DNA from: Plenodomus lindquistii
Lineage: Eukaryota > Ascomycota > Dothideomycetes > Pleosporales > Leptosphaeriaceae
DNA: 64,000 nucleotides
Direction of reading: 5' to 3'
Assembly (NCBI GenBank): GCA_025504975.1
Contig: JANUWI010000003.1
Span: 2,046,001 to 2,110,000, forward strand
Both the position numbers and the translations under genes were made by a program. This document shows positions 1-11,900 of the stretch, one piece after another (position 1 is the first letter of the stretch; each line of letters begins with the position of its first letter). The notes beneath the pieces were generated by a model. That model worked only from the letters and a program-made list of their open reading frames with translations. It had not been told where the DNA came from and searched no databases.

Positions 1-300
1 CCATATGACTTTGGCGGCAGAAGGTAGCAGTCGCAAGTAGGGCTCGATGCTTTGTAGCGATTCGGTCCGGGGGAAAACGTTCAACTCCAGCAATGACACT
101 GAAATGTAATTTGCGAATTTACTGCTCAAGGTACTATCCCGTTGCAGAATACCAGCAAAATTGCAGCGACGCTGTCCGTCTGCAGTGCTGTTCTCCACAT
201 CGTGCCGAATACAGTGAATTAGAACGCATCACCTGTATTCTTCCTGTATTGCAAATCCATCCGTTCTCGTCCCTCCATACCTTGACAAGTGCAACGACCC

Positions 301-1025
301 TCAGTTCCCACGGCTTATATCAAGCATGCTCATGATTCCAGAATCTTTCCCACTTTCCGAACGCATCATTTGCTTTCTCATGGCTGTTCCATCTTGTCCC
401 ATTGGACCGATGCCGTACACTGTCTCCGCCAACATTCGCAACTGCATCGGCATCATGCGATCTCCATAATGTTCAATCACTTCGTCCTTCGTAAGCTTTT
501 TTCCTAAGCTGTTCCATGCGCCACCCTCGCCGAAAATAACGCAATCTTTGTCGTTCTCGGGTGTCCACCATGACGGAAGGAGGTTCTCGCATGTAGCTAC
601 CTTTCGGAGGTACTGGCGGAAGGGTTCGATGCTAGCTGAGCGCCAGCATAGATACTGCCCAGCATGGCCTTGCCTTCGAAATTAAAGTCGTCTGCTTAGC
701 GCATGCGAAACGAGTCGATGAGAAGTTTGTAAACGTCTTTTTGCGGACGGTCGTGTAAGTATTTGCCCTGGTCGAGCCTTGTGAACGGATTGGGCACATG
801 CTTCTCGAGGCCCTTGAGGCGGGGTGCAAAGTTCTCAGTGCCGGGTTTTGAGGTCTGGTTGGCAAGTTTGGAGCACTCCTTTTTGTGCGTCTTCCAGTCG
901 GCCTTCTGGCAGTCCCGGTCACAGTATCGAGCCGTTTTGCATCGCACGCAAACTTTGAGAGCCGCGACATTCTTGGCAGCTGCTGTTTCGTTGCACTTGG
1001 CGCAGGTGTGCTTTTCGTCCGCCAT
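301..1025 (-). pseudogene. MYND zinc-finger protein, decayed
   Basis: The N-terminal 109 codons from the ATG at 1025 encode a MYND finger with the Cys/His spacing CAKC...CVRC...YCDRDCQ...HKKEC (residues 9-51). MYND domains bind zinc and mediate protein-protein contacts. The frame then meets TAA at 696-698, where CAA would be expected. It continues open for about 35 codons, then shifts by one base near 620-640. From there the C-terminal part is readable to the TGA at 301-303, including a WWTPEND and a PMQLRMLAETVYG segment typical of fungal MYND proteins of about 240 aa. The TAA fits a C-to-T change at CpA, a RIP-like change. I see no usable intron removing the stop. A short N-terminal protein could still be made. 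Family is confident; pseudogene status is inferred. Confidence 0.75.
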
Positions 1026-2298
1026 GTTCGTTGGATGTCCTGAGTGGGTACAGGGAGGAAAGTCCAGAGTGGTGCTATCGGTTGATTAAAAACCGGCCTG
1101 GGATTAGGCAGATCCAGGTAGTCGCAACTGCAAACTTATGAAGTAGGTGCGACGACTCTTATGTTCAGGGAGATGCTCAATCCAGCTTGTTTGTCTGGTC
1201 TCAGCTTGATCAACCAGTGTGCAAGCCTGGCTCGATTTCGAAGCGGCGATTCGTCAAACTTGGACAGAGATGTAAGCTGCCACATGTATAGCTACTACCT
1301 GTTGGAGGGAAAGGGAAGTAGCAATTATGTTTGCTGACGTCCATTCTAGAACTGGTCCCATTGGCTTACCGGTACGTACCTATCGGAACTCTTCTCAATC
1401 ATCACTTTCTACACTATTGACCGTCGGGCTCTAAGTTCTCACATAGCGTCCGCCTCTCCCCTTGAGACTATAATATTGCCGAGCTCGACTGTGATGGATG
1501 CTTTGCGTTACTCTGGTGAGTGAGCAAGCAAGGAAGGTCACAAACCTTCCTAGACAGCGTGGCAGCAACCGGTAACAAAGACACATGGCGTCCCTGTAGT
1601 AGGAAGCGCACTAAGATACCAATATTCGCCCTCAAATAGGTAGTTCTTACACTGTGGTTAAAGATTTTCTATCCACTGACAGACGAGGTGGGCGAGTTGA
1701 AGAAACGAGCTCCTTCGTGCAAACTTCCTATGACTTCCAGATCTGAATCGCAAGAAGTTGGTAAAGTGTCGCACTGGATCCCAACACCCATGCATCGCAT
1801 CGTATCTCTGCGGGGATGCACATTGATATGTAGCGAAGCGCGGTCTCAATTTTGACTCTGAGGCCATTTAGGTGAAAGGATTAGGTACAATGCACATTCT
1901 TTCCGAATTTGGGGGCAGACAGTCATAGCAGCAGGGATATTATGTAGCAGTGAACAACGAGATAGGCATACAATGGAGAGTGTTCTGAAAAATGGTCTGC
2001 GATTGCAAAGCACACGAGAGGAGAGTATCCGTTGGGTATGTCCGTAGACTTTGTGTAATATTATTCTGTAAAAACTATGATGAAATTCAACCGTCAAGTG
2101 TACATTGTGACCATAATACTCGGTTCGAGTATCACATGCCGAGGCTACAGCTTGATTGTTGCGTCTGGACAAGATCCCTCGCTCGTGGCGCTGTCGCAAA
2201 GAATGGCGCAGTCATCCACACAACATTGTGCGACCGGCTGGCAGATGCGTAGTGAGTAATTGTACAAGCAAAGACCCACGTGCTTCAGCGCAGAGATC
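1026..2298. other. Intergenic region, no gene supported
   Basis: About 1.27 kb between the decayed MYND gene and the first 2EXR gene. Short open frames on both strands overlap one another and show no recognisable domain or splice structure. I see no RNA gene or transposon end here. Confidence 0.6.
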
Positions 2299-3106
2299 TC
2301 AAGTATTGTTGCGATCCACCCATTCTTTCCAGAAGTCGAACGAAACAGATGACCATTCCGCAACGTCAGCCTCCCGGAACAGGCCATTGGCCAGAGAAAA
2401 CCGACCATGGAATAGCCCATCCGTCCAGTTCAATCCGTTGAACAAGTCAACATGCTTCTTTTGGCACTTGACACACCAGTATGACCTTGAGTCCAAGCGT
2501 ATGTCATCGAATTCCCAATGCTCAGTAGACATCTCGACCCTTTTTACTCCCATGATGTCCAAGCAAGGAAAATCGTGCAGCAAGTCGGCCGGCGCATTCT
2601 CAGGACCCATCATTCCCTCCATATCCCCAATGCTCAGCAACCTTATTGCCTCTCTCTCGGTATGTGAGAAATGCCTCATGATGTAGCTCAAGAACGCGGT
2701 ATCCCCGAGTACAACATCATTTAGCTTGAAGGGAAGAAGATGTGACTCGGCAAAGACTTGACGACAGATTCTTGTAGTGTCGAGGAGAGCACTGAGCGGA
2801 GACTTCTCGCCATTAAATGACACGACTTCGGCGTGAGGGGAAGGTGGCTCCGCGCCATCCAAGTCCACAAGGATATGATACGCGCTAAATACATAGCTGT
2901 AGATGTGGTTCCTAACTTCGGCAGGGAGGCGCAAGAGTGGCGAGTGCTGCTGATTGCGAAGGCTGCTACAAGATCTGTCAGCTGCGACTATTGGAGGTAA
3001 TGGTAATCACGAACATGGCGTCGGCCTCCCCCTTTGAGAGCTTCTTGTTCGTGGTTGGCTGAGACACACTCGCGGACAGGTGACAGTCGTCGGGGTGAGG
3101 TGCCAT
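2299..3106 (-). CDS. 2EXR (F-box-like) domain protein, 252 aa, two exons
   Basis: Exon 1 is 3106-3015 and exon 2 is 2965-2299, joined by a 49-bp GT-AG intron (2966-3014, donor GTTCGT). The spliced frame is exactly 253 codons. The start ATG at 3106 gives MAPHPDDC; exon 1 ends with a GEAD motif. The core LLRLPAEVRNHIYSYVF is the hallmark of the fungal 2EXR family. It is followed by the usual 'ATTxICRQVFAE...LPF' helix and a C-terminal CVKCQKKH pair of cysteines. These proteins are abundant in ascomycetes and their biochemical role is not established. This gene heads a run of minus-strand paralogues (3511-4381, 4833-5553) with the same intron position. No damage seen. Confidence 0.8.
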
Positions 3107-3510
3107 TTTGGGAGATTGCAGCCGTCGCACCACTTTCGATGATTGTGAAGAGAGAGAGAGAGAAGGGTGTGTTGACAGCAGATTTTATAAGGTGTGACGC
3201 GTTGGTCTGTGCGACATAAGTCCAGGTGAAGGTGAGCAACCGAGAGGGTGGGACACCATGGCGCTCGGATACTAGGGCGGATTGGGTCGAATACAAACGT
3301 ACAGGAAGTTATGGAAGACGCTAGGATAAAGTGGGGAACATTGTCATCGGAAGCCAAGGTGAAGAAGGAGGTGCGTATGATCATAGTCTGCAGACTAGAG
3401 TTCTTGCAATTCAGATCTGATTACCCACCGTGTTGAATAGACACCAAATTCTGACATCTTTGAAACATATCTGAGCCTTCGAACCAAAAATTGTGGAGAA
3501 GGACGACATC
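3107..3510. other. Intergenic spacer between two 2EXR genes
   Basis: About 400 bp with no coding signal. It holds the promoter side of the gene starting at 3106 and the 3' side of the gene ending at 3511. A purine tract (AGAGAGAGAGAGA, near 3150-3165) is the only notable composition. Confidence 0.5.
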
Positions 3511-4381
3511 TCACTCGCAGGAGAGATTGATGCAGCCCTCTCGAGTAGGTCGCAGTGCTCGATTTGGGAGATCCTTCATCATCAGGGTATGCTCCTTCTG
3601 GCACTTGTCACACCACTCGGGCCCCGTTGTTACGCTCGAGTAATGAAGTTGTTCCCAGAACATTCTATTGGCCTTGAACTCTTGCACACCAAACGCCTTT
3701 AAGCACTTGAATTCGTGCAATAGATCGATGTCCTCCGCCACACTGAATTGAAGTCCCAGCCTTAATCCTCCAATCGCCTCACGGTGCTTCCGCGACCACT
3801 TACGTAGCATGTAAGCAATTGGTTCCATACGGATTACAGAGATGGTGTTCAGTCGGAAGGGAAGCATGTTGGCTTCGGCATATATCTGGCGACAGATAGC
3901 TGTAGAAGCCAAGAGGGAGGAGAAAGGGTATCTGATCGACTTTCGATATTGCGCGTGATATTCCTCCGTGCTAACGTCGGTATACCAAGAAGTCCTTCCA
4001 GATTTCGTGTCTCGGAGTATCATAATGCTCTTTTCAGTGTAGACATAGCCGTAGATGCGATTCCGAAGCTCGGCAGGAAGGCGCAAGAGCGGCGAAGTCG
4101 TCTGATTGCGAAGGTAGCTTCGGCAGTTGTTAGCTCGTGATTCTGCGACGTCGTTGCCCAGTGACTTACATAGTGTTAGCCTCCTCTTCTGTTAGTCTAA
4201 CTTGTTCATGCGGCGAGATGGAGGTGCACTGGTGACGGGAAGCCCCGCGCGGTGTTGGGAGGCCATGCTGACGGAATGGCGCGGCCTGATAAGAGAAGTG
4301 GTCGTGGGCCCGAGAATCAAGAAGAACTTTTCTGTCCTGAGTGACGCGTGTCTTGTTTATGGGGTAAGAGCGACCGTACAT
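3511..4381 (-). CDS. 2EXR (F-box-like) domain protein, about 272 aa
   Basis: Exon 2 (4117-3511) carries LLRLPAELRNRIYGYVY, the ATAICRQIYAEA helix and a C-terminal CDKCQKEH pair, the same order as its neighbours. A 52-bp GT-AG intron (4118-4169, donor GTAAGT) sits in the conserved phase-2 position after an EEAN motif. The exon 1 frame stays open upstream and its first ATG there is at 4381, giving 273 codons in total. Paralogues have a much shorter first exon (38-92 nt against 212 nt here), so the start, or a further 5' intron, is uncertain. Exon 2 and the intron are well supported. Confidence 0.7.
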
Positions 4382-4832
4382 CAGGGAGGCGCGTTGACTA
4401 GCGCGTATTGGGTATTGCAGCAAACGGACTTGTCCTCACGATAGTGCACCTTGGGGTGCACCGCTTCGTGAGATAGTTTTGTAGTACCGCATGACGAGTC
4501 TAGATTGGGGAATTCACCTTATTGTCAACCGTAGTCATGTTCACGCTTCTACAACGGCACCCATCTCGGGCTTAGTTACGCCTTCTAAGGAAGTTCTCAG
4601 AAGTTAGAAGCCGGGCGGGAATGGATAATGCACGTGTATTTTGATCCGTAACCATTTGATCAAAAGCTTTCTCAAGGCTTGGAATCATCGAGTAATAAGT
4701 ACTAGTAGTGATCTAGAAAGACATGCTTGACAATGTGTCAATGTCGCCGTAGCAGCTGGACGCAACATACAAGAGTCAACAATATGTACCCAGCCTCGCC
4801 GGATATCCTGATTCTACCGGCGTAGCTGCTCT
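4382..4832. other. Intergenic spacer, no gene seen
   Basis: About 450 bp between two minus-strand 2EXR genes. It contains AT-rich patches and the probable promoter of the gene ending at 3511. No domain, RNA gene or repeat recognised. Confidence 0.5.
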
Positions 4833-5553
4833 TTATATGATCCCGTCCAGTGTCACTTCCACCTCCGTACCCAGTATGCTCTGAACAATTCCGCGAATGT
4901 CCTTGCCCTTGGTGATGTGAGCGCAATCATCATCCGCAGAAATGACGGTGACATGAGTGACACCCGAGTAATAATCCAAATAGCTTCTCATGCATTCCAT
5001 GATCTTTTCAAAGAACTCGTAGTAGAAGAAAATGAACCTCATTCTCTTGATTGATGCGCAATCCTCACGCGATAGGATATTGTGAAGATAATGTTTGGCG
5101 TGCACTACGTACCACGAAGGCATAGAGAAGACTAGCGACCGAGTCTCAGCACGGAACTGACGACTGACTGTGGTCATGTCGAGAAACGTGTATATGGAGA
5201 TGTCTACGTGATTGTCGTCGAGATCAAAACAATCGAAGTCGAAGGCAAGCTTGTTAGAGGTAATATCGCGCCTCAAATGGAATTGGTAGCCGCCAAAAAC
5301 GAGCTCGTAGATGCGATTGCGAATCTCTCCTGGTCTACATGTGAGTGTAGTGTCAGCAGCATCCTCATCAATGACGGGCGCACGAGTCAGCTTACAGCTT
5401 GAGCAACGGCAATTCCCTCTGGTTTCTCTCCGTACTGCAAGACACTCAGCAACGTGTATAATAAGTCTAGGGTGTAAGTACTCACATGGCATCCGCCTCT
5501 TGCGCAGAGAGTGTCGAAGGCCTGCCGACGTGTGCGCGTAACGCGGGATCCAT
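4833..5553 (-). CDS. 2EXR (F-box-like) domain protein, 202 aa, three exons
   Basis: Exons are 5553-5486, 5434-5396 and 5334-4833; introns of 51 and 61 bp have GTGAGT/GTAAGC donors and CAG/TAG acceptors. Splicing gives 203 codons in phase. The start MDPALRAH (ATG at 5553) lies 129 bp from the gypsy LTR edge. Exon 1 ends with the family's EADA motif; exon 2 encodes RNQRELPLLK; exon 3 begins LPGEIRNRIYELVF. The second intron, inside the 2EXR signature, is not present in the neighbours. The C-terminal half is more diverged and lacks the CxxC pair. The gypsy inserted just upstream, so its native promoter is probably disrupted. Confidence 0.75.
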
Positions 5554-5681
5554 TTGGGTAGCTGGTGGTGAGCGAGGGCTCGAGGTGGAGTGAGCGAAAG
5601 CGAGGACAGCGTAAGGCAAGATTTAGAAATTGTGAAGTGAGCTTTGATCGCATTTATAATGTCACTGCGAACGGACACACG

Positions 5682-5686
5682 GTAAA
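5682..5686. repeat. Target-site duplication of the gypsy element (left copy)
   Basis: GTAAA directly before the LTR start TGTAATACC. The same five bases follow the right LTR at 60865-60869. A 5-bp duplication is normal for Ty3/gypsy integration and shows the two LTRs belong to one insertion. Confidence 0.85.
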
Positions 5687-5996
5687 TGTAATACCTGATA
5701 GGATATCACTGCAATGGATAATACGGGATGGAATAGATCAATCAGATAGGCAGACAAGGATACTATTTAGAGATTAAGGATAGACGAATCGTTTCCTCTT
5801 TGTCCTTCTACCTCTAGCGGGCTTTATACCCTGCTCCTTACCCCTTTTCTATACGTTTGCAGAATCTCTAGCTTAAAGTAGAGAGCTAGAGGCCTTTATA
5901 CTTTAGTATAGGGTGCAACAGCCCCCTTTAGCCTATAATAACCTTTTATAGGCTATTCTAGCTTAAATAGCAGGGAAGCTACTTAAAGGCCTAATA
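5687..5996 (-). repeat. Left LTR (3' LTR of the gypsy element)
   Basis: Direct repeat of 60555-60864. The outer part (about 5687-5830) is un-RIPed and matches the mutated right copy with C-to-T and G-to-A differences. The inner part, up to the decayed end CTAATA, is itself mutated relative to the intact right copy (CTGACA). Confidence 0.85.
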
Positions 5997-8900
5997 TTAT
6001 CTTTTTTCTAGACTCTAATTAACCTAATTAGATAGTTTTAACGCCTGTTTATATTTTATAGATAATATAGTACTATATTTTTAAAGTAATAGGTAAAAGT
6101 AAAAATTTTAACTTTACTTATAACTTTATTTATAGATTATAGTTTATAACTTTACTTTTATTTTACTACTATTTTATAGCCTATACTAGCTTTTTTTAGC
6201 TATAATATAAAAAGTTACCTTTTTTTTATTTTAGCCTATTACTTCTATACTATTTTTTTATCTAGTAAGTATTTTTTAAATTTTTTATATAGCTATTAGC
6301 TGTAGAGGTTAAGCCTTTATATAGTCTAATATAGGCTATAATACTCTATTCTAGCGTAGTATAAAGCTAACTAGCTTAGTAGAACTATTTATACTTTTAA
6401 TTAACTTTTTTAGCTCTATCTAACCTATTCTAGCCTATAATAGATAAAAGCTAGGTCTTTAATAATATTTTTAATACTAGTTAGATAACCTACTACTACT
6501 ACGTTTACTATAACGTTACTTTTACTACTAGTAATTTCTATTTTACTAGTATTTATAGTTATATTATACTAGTTATTACTAATAATAATATTATTCTCTA
6601 TAAAGCCTAGAACGCTAGTAAAAAAAATAAAATTATTTAGTACTAGCGCTATTTTCTAATAAATAAAAAGTGCGTAGCTATATATTTTTTTTTTAGCTCT
6701 AAATAGTTTATACTAACCTATTCTAGCGCTATAGCTCTATAAAAATACTACTAGTATTTATTATAAAGTTTATATAGCTATATAGCTCCTCTAGCTTACT
6801 TTCTAGAACTCTAGTACTAGTCTCTATAAAATAAATAGTTTAGAGGTCTTTTTTACTAAGCAGTTAGCTACTCTAGATACTATTCGCTAGAAATATAGCG
6901 TTTAGTCTAAAGATATTAATAAATAAGTTTTTTTTAGCTATTCTAGCCTATTCTAGCTTATACTAATATTTTTTAGTATTTAAATACTTTATTATTACTA
7001 CCTCTTTCTATATAGTAGTACTCTAGATAAAGATAAAAATTCTAAGTCTAAACTACGCTTTACTCTCTATTTTTATATTAAATTAACTATAGTTACTTAC
7101 TTTAATACTACTAAAAATAACTATAAATACTTTAGAACTAAAAAATGTAAATATAGTAAAAACCTGCCTAGTACCTCTAAAAAGCGTAGAGTATATACTA
7201 TTATACTCTATTATAGACTATTCTAACTCCTTTCTAGTATAAGTTTTTTTAAAATTCTAATCTATTAGAACTAGCTTACTAGACTTTTATTCTAGAGATT
7301 ACTAATTTTAAATTAGAGCGTAGCAATACTTCTAGTAGTGTAAAAAATAAGCTAACTAGAAAAATTACTAAAAAAAAAGCTAATCTAGTAGCTTTTAATA
7401 CTAAATAATTACTTCTAGGCTGTTCTAGGCTATTCTAAGCCTCTCTAGCTCTTTTTCTATTTTTTTAGTTCTTTTCTAGGCGTTCTAGTTTTAAAAGGCC
7501 TATTTCTAGTAGTTCTAGCCTTTTATAGCCCTTTATAGCGCTTAACAGTATAGGTAATTAAATAATACTTTTAAATTTATAACTTTTTTTTACTTTTCTA
7601 TATATATTTATTTTATTAGTAACTTATATATTTTTTACTATATCTCTAGTATTTATTTTATCTATAGTATTTAGGCCTACTCTAGTTTTTTATAGGCTAT
7701 AGTAAGTTATACTAATTTATACTAGTATAGATTACGCGTAGAGCACCTATAAACACCTTTAAAAACTCTATAGAAAAAAAAAGTAAAAGTTTATTTTTAC
7801 TTTTTATAATTCTATATTATAGCTGCCTTTTTTTTTTAAAAAGTTATTTTTAACTTCTAGTAATTATATATTATTTTTTCTTTTAGTTTAGTAAGCTTCT
7901 AGTTTTTTTCTAGAACTTTTTAAGTATATTAGCTAAAATATTTAGCTTTAGTTTCTATAAATTCTTTTTTTTTAAATATTCTACTTATTTTACTAAATAC
8001 TACTACTTTTCTATTTTATTTTTTTTTTATCTAGTAGCTTTTCTATTTTATACACGTTATTACTTATTTCCTGTAAAGTATATATAGAATTACTTTTTAA
8101 ATAAAAAATAGAGTTTAAAAAATTATAAAGCTCTAGTAAAAAGGCGTAGAATACTAAATAAACCTTTTTAAATTTAAATAAATCTACTTTAAACGTATTT
8201 AGGCTATACTAGGCTGTTATATAGCCTAGCCTAATATATTTCTAGTCTAATTTCTTTTTTAGTTATAAAAACTAGATATTTTTATTTAAAACTAGAATTT
8301 AATTACCTATTTTAAAAAAAATATCTAATCTTTTTTTATTAGCATATCCTTTTTAGTATTTCTAGGCTTTTATAATGTTTTTTTTACACTTTTTTTAAAT
8401 TCTAAGTACTTCTAATATAATTTATTTTTCTAGAGGACTTTCTTCTACTAGTATAGCTATTATAGGCTATTCTAGCCTAATTAGGTTCTATTTAGTATAG
8501 ACTTAGAAAAGTATTATTTTTATAGTTATATAAATACTATTATTATACGCATATTCTCTAATATATATCTAAAAAGTCTAGTTATTTTATTTTAAATAGT
8601 AGTAGTATTAAAAGTACTATTCTAGAGTTTAGTTTTACTTTTCTATCTATTTATTAGTCTAGAAGTAGATAGTAAAAGTAAATACTCTTTTTAAATTTAG
8701 GTAGTACTAGAATATTTTCTAGTATCTAGCGTTTATAAAAAGTTTTTTATTTAATATAATTTTTTTAAAGACTCTATAAAACTTTACTACTTTTCTAATC
8801 TATATATAAATAAAGTTAGTACTATTCTAGTTTACCTAGGCTAGAATATAGTATACTATTTTTATTAGTCTATATACTACTATAAGTATAGCGTTATATA

Positions 8901-11900
8901 TAATACTACTATACTTTAAAAAAAGTAATTTAGTAATAAAGTTTATTATAACTTTTTTCTATAGCTAGTTAGATAGAGGAAAAGAAGTAAATAGCCTATA
9001 AAGCCTGTATCTAGTAGCTATTAACTACTTATATACTAGATAGTTTTTATAGTAGTTTTTTATATCTCTTTTTATCCTTTTCTATATAAATTAGCGCTAG
9101 AGCTTTTTAAATATTCTTTTTACGCTAAAATAACTAGTAAAAGGGTTATTATAGTATTTTTTTATTACTAGTGCTTTTTTTTTAATTATAGTAAGTTCTT
9201 TCTAATTCTTTTAATCTAGATTAACCTAGACTAGGTTATTCTAGATTAGTTTAGCTTCTAATTTTTTATTTAAAGCCTTATTAGCTTTTAATAGTAGGCT
9301 GCGCTTTTTATTAGCTTTATTCTATTTTTTTTAGTTAATTTAACTTTTATAAATTTCTAGAGAGCTTAGTCTATTTTTTAGAGTTAATTACTAGATCTAG
9401 TAAAGACTATATTTACTAAAATTAGATTTTCTAGCTTTTTTTATAAAAAGTTCTATAGTAGCGTTATAAAAGCTTTATTATACTTCTATTCTAGTTTACT
9501 TACTTTAGCTATATTATCTAGCTTTTATAAAAGTCTATTTACTAGATTTATTTTACCTAGCTAATAGAAAAGGGTAAAATTATATTATAATAATACTAAA
9601 TAAAATCTAACCTATCTATAGTTAAAAGTTTTTATTTCTATAAACTATTATAGGTTTTTATAGTCTATTAATATTTTAAATAAAATAGCTTTAAAATAAT
9701 ATTGCTAATATTTTAGGCTCTAAACTATAGCTAGTAATTTTTAGTTATAGGTATTATAATTATATTCTACTATAATTAGTTTACGCAAATAGAAATTAAC
9801 TAGTTTTTATTAGGCTTTTTTACTTTTTTCTAGAACTAACTAGCTTAAAATACTATATATTACGCCTCTAGAGGTATTAACTTCTAGGCGTGTTCTCCTA
9901 TTACCTTTAAAGTATACTAATATAAATATTTCTAAAAAAGTATTTTTTATTTTTTAAAAAGCTATTTTACTTTTAGTACTAAAATTAAATAGCTAGCTTT
10001 TTTTTTTATTTATAGCCTGCTCTAGGCCGCCTCTAGCGCTTTTTATATTAATTTTATAAAAAGTAGCGCTAATTTTAAAAAATTTATAATAAATCTCTAG
10101 TAGTAGTTTATAAATTTAATAAATACCTAGATATTATATACTATAGTAGATTATAGCTAGTTTTAAACTATTTTAACCTATTCTAGATTAATAAAGATTT
10201 TTTCTAGTATAATAATATACTCTAGGTACTTTATACACTATATTTTCTATTTATACTTTAAAAGCTTTATATATAGTTTAGCTTTATATAAATAGCTAAA
10301 TATTTTCTATATATAGACTTTATACTTATTTTTATTATTAGAAAAAATAAGAATATTATTAAAGTATACTATATAAATTATATTAACTAGACTAACTAAA
10401 GCTTAGTTAATATAGGCCTAGAACTATACTAGGGTATTAGTAAGCCTAAAAAGTATTACTAAGTATTTAAAGTGCCTGTATTAGGTTCTAAAGGCTATTT
10501 TCTACTTATCTTTTTTTTTAATTCTAATTCTATAGTAGGTGTTATAGATATTAAACTTTATATAGATTTTTACTTTACCTAGTCTATCTAAAAATTTAGT
10601 AATTAGAGGTAGTAGGTGCCTATTTTTTACTATAATTTTATTAAAACTCTAGTAGTTAATATATAGCTTTAAACTACTATTTTTTTTTTTATAAAAAGAA
10701 TAGATACCTCTACTAGAGACTTTAACTTTTACATCTAACCTCTAGATAAGTAGTTATCTATATACTTTTTTAGAATTTTAAATTTAGTTTTTAAAAGGTT
10801 ATATAGTAGTTAATATAGTAGTATTTACTTTTCTAGTATCTAGATAGTAAAATTAGCTAGGCTGTAGTTAAAAAAAATTAATAAATTCTTTTTTAACGCT
10901 ATATCTATAAAATTTATATATTCTAGTAGTATTTATATAAAAGTAGTTTATACTAGGTTACTATAGGCTATAAAGCTAATATAAAATATATAAACGTCTA
11001 TTATAGAGTTTTTTATAGTGCGTTTAAACTATTTAGCTTTTTCTACTCTAATTTTTTTAAAAAGGCTTTAGTTTTTTACTTTTTTATTTCTAAAAAGTAT
11101 TTACTAAGTAGTATAATTAATTTTTAAAAAGTAAAAATCTATCTAGAGTAGCTCTAGGTATATAGAGAACTTTTAAAAATTAAATACTATAAATAGAATC
11201 CTCTAGGTTTATTTATAACCTTTAGAATTAGTAATAGTAACTTTAATAAAAGTTATACTATATACTTTTAGCTAGCCTCTATTTATACTTTTAGTAATAA
11301 AAAATAAAAAAAAAGTAATATTAAAATTAAGCTTTTTTACTAATATCTATAATATTAAATTTAGCTGTAAACTACTATCTAGTAGAGCTTTTTTAAGCTC
11401 TAATAGGCCTATTCTAAACTTAATTATAAATAGCTAGAATAGTTCTAGCTAGAAAGCTTTAGGTAGAATCTACTTAGTACTAATTATAGTAATTAAAGCT
11501 CTATAAGTAGTAAAAACTATATTTAATTTTTTTACTTTTTACTTTTTTCTAAGCTAGATCTTTTAGAGTTTTTCTAACCTCTATTACTTTTTAGGTAGTT
11601 AGATTAAATATAACTAACTTTTTTATAGCTATAGTAATAGACTTTATCTATTTTTTTACTAGACTACTTTTTATAGGGTTATTTTAAGCTAGTATAGCCT
11701 AGTTTACTCTTTTTTTTACCTTTCTAAAACTTTTTTTTAAAGTTTTTTTTTTTTATTTAATTTTAAGTTTATTTTTTTTTTACTACTTTTACTAGCTCTA
11801 TTTTTAGTAAATACCTTTTTACGCTAGTATATTACTATTACTAACTATTCTACTAAAGCTAGCGTATTTTAATAATTTTCTAGAAATAAACTAAAGTTTT

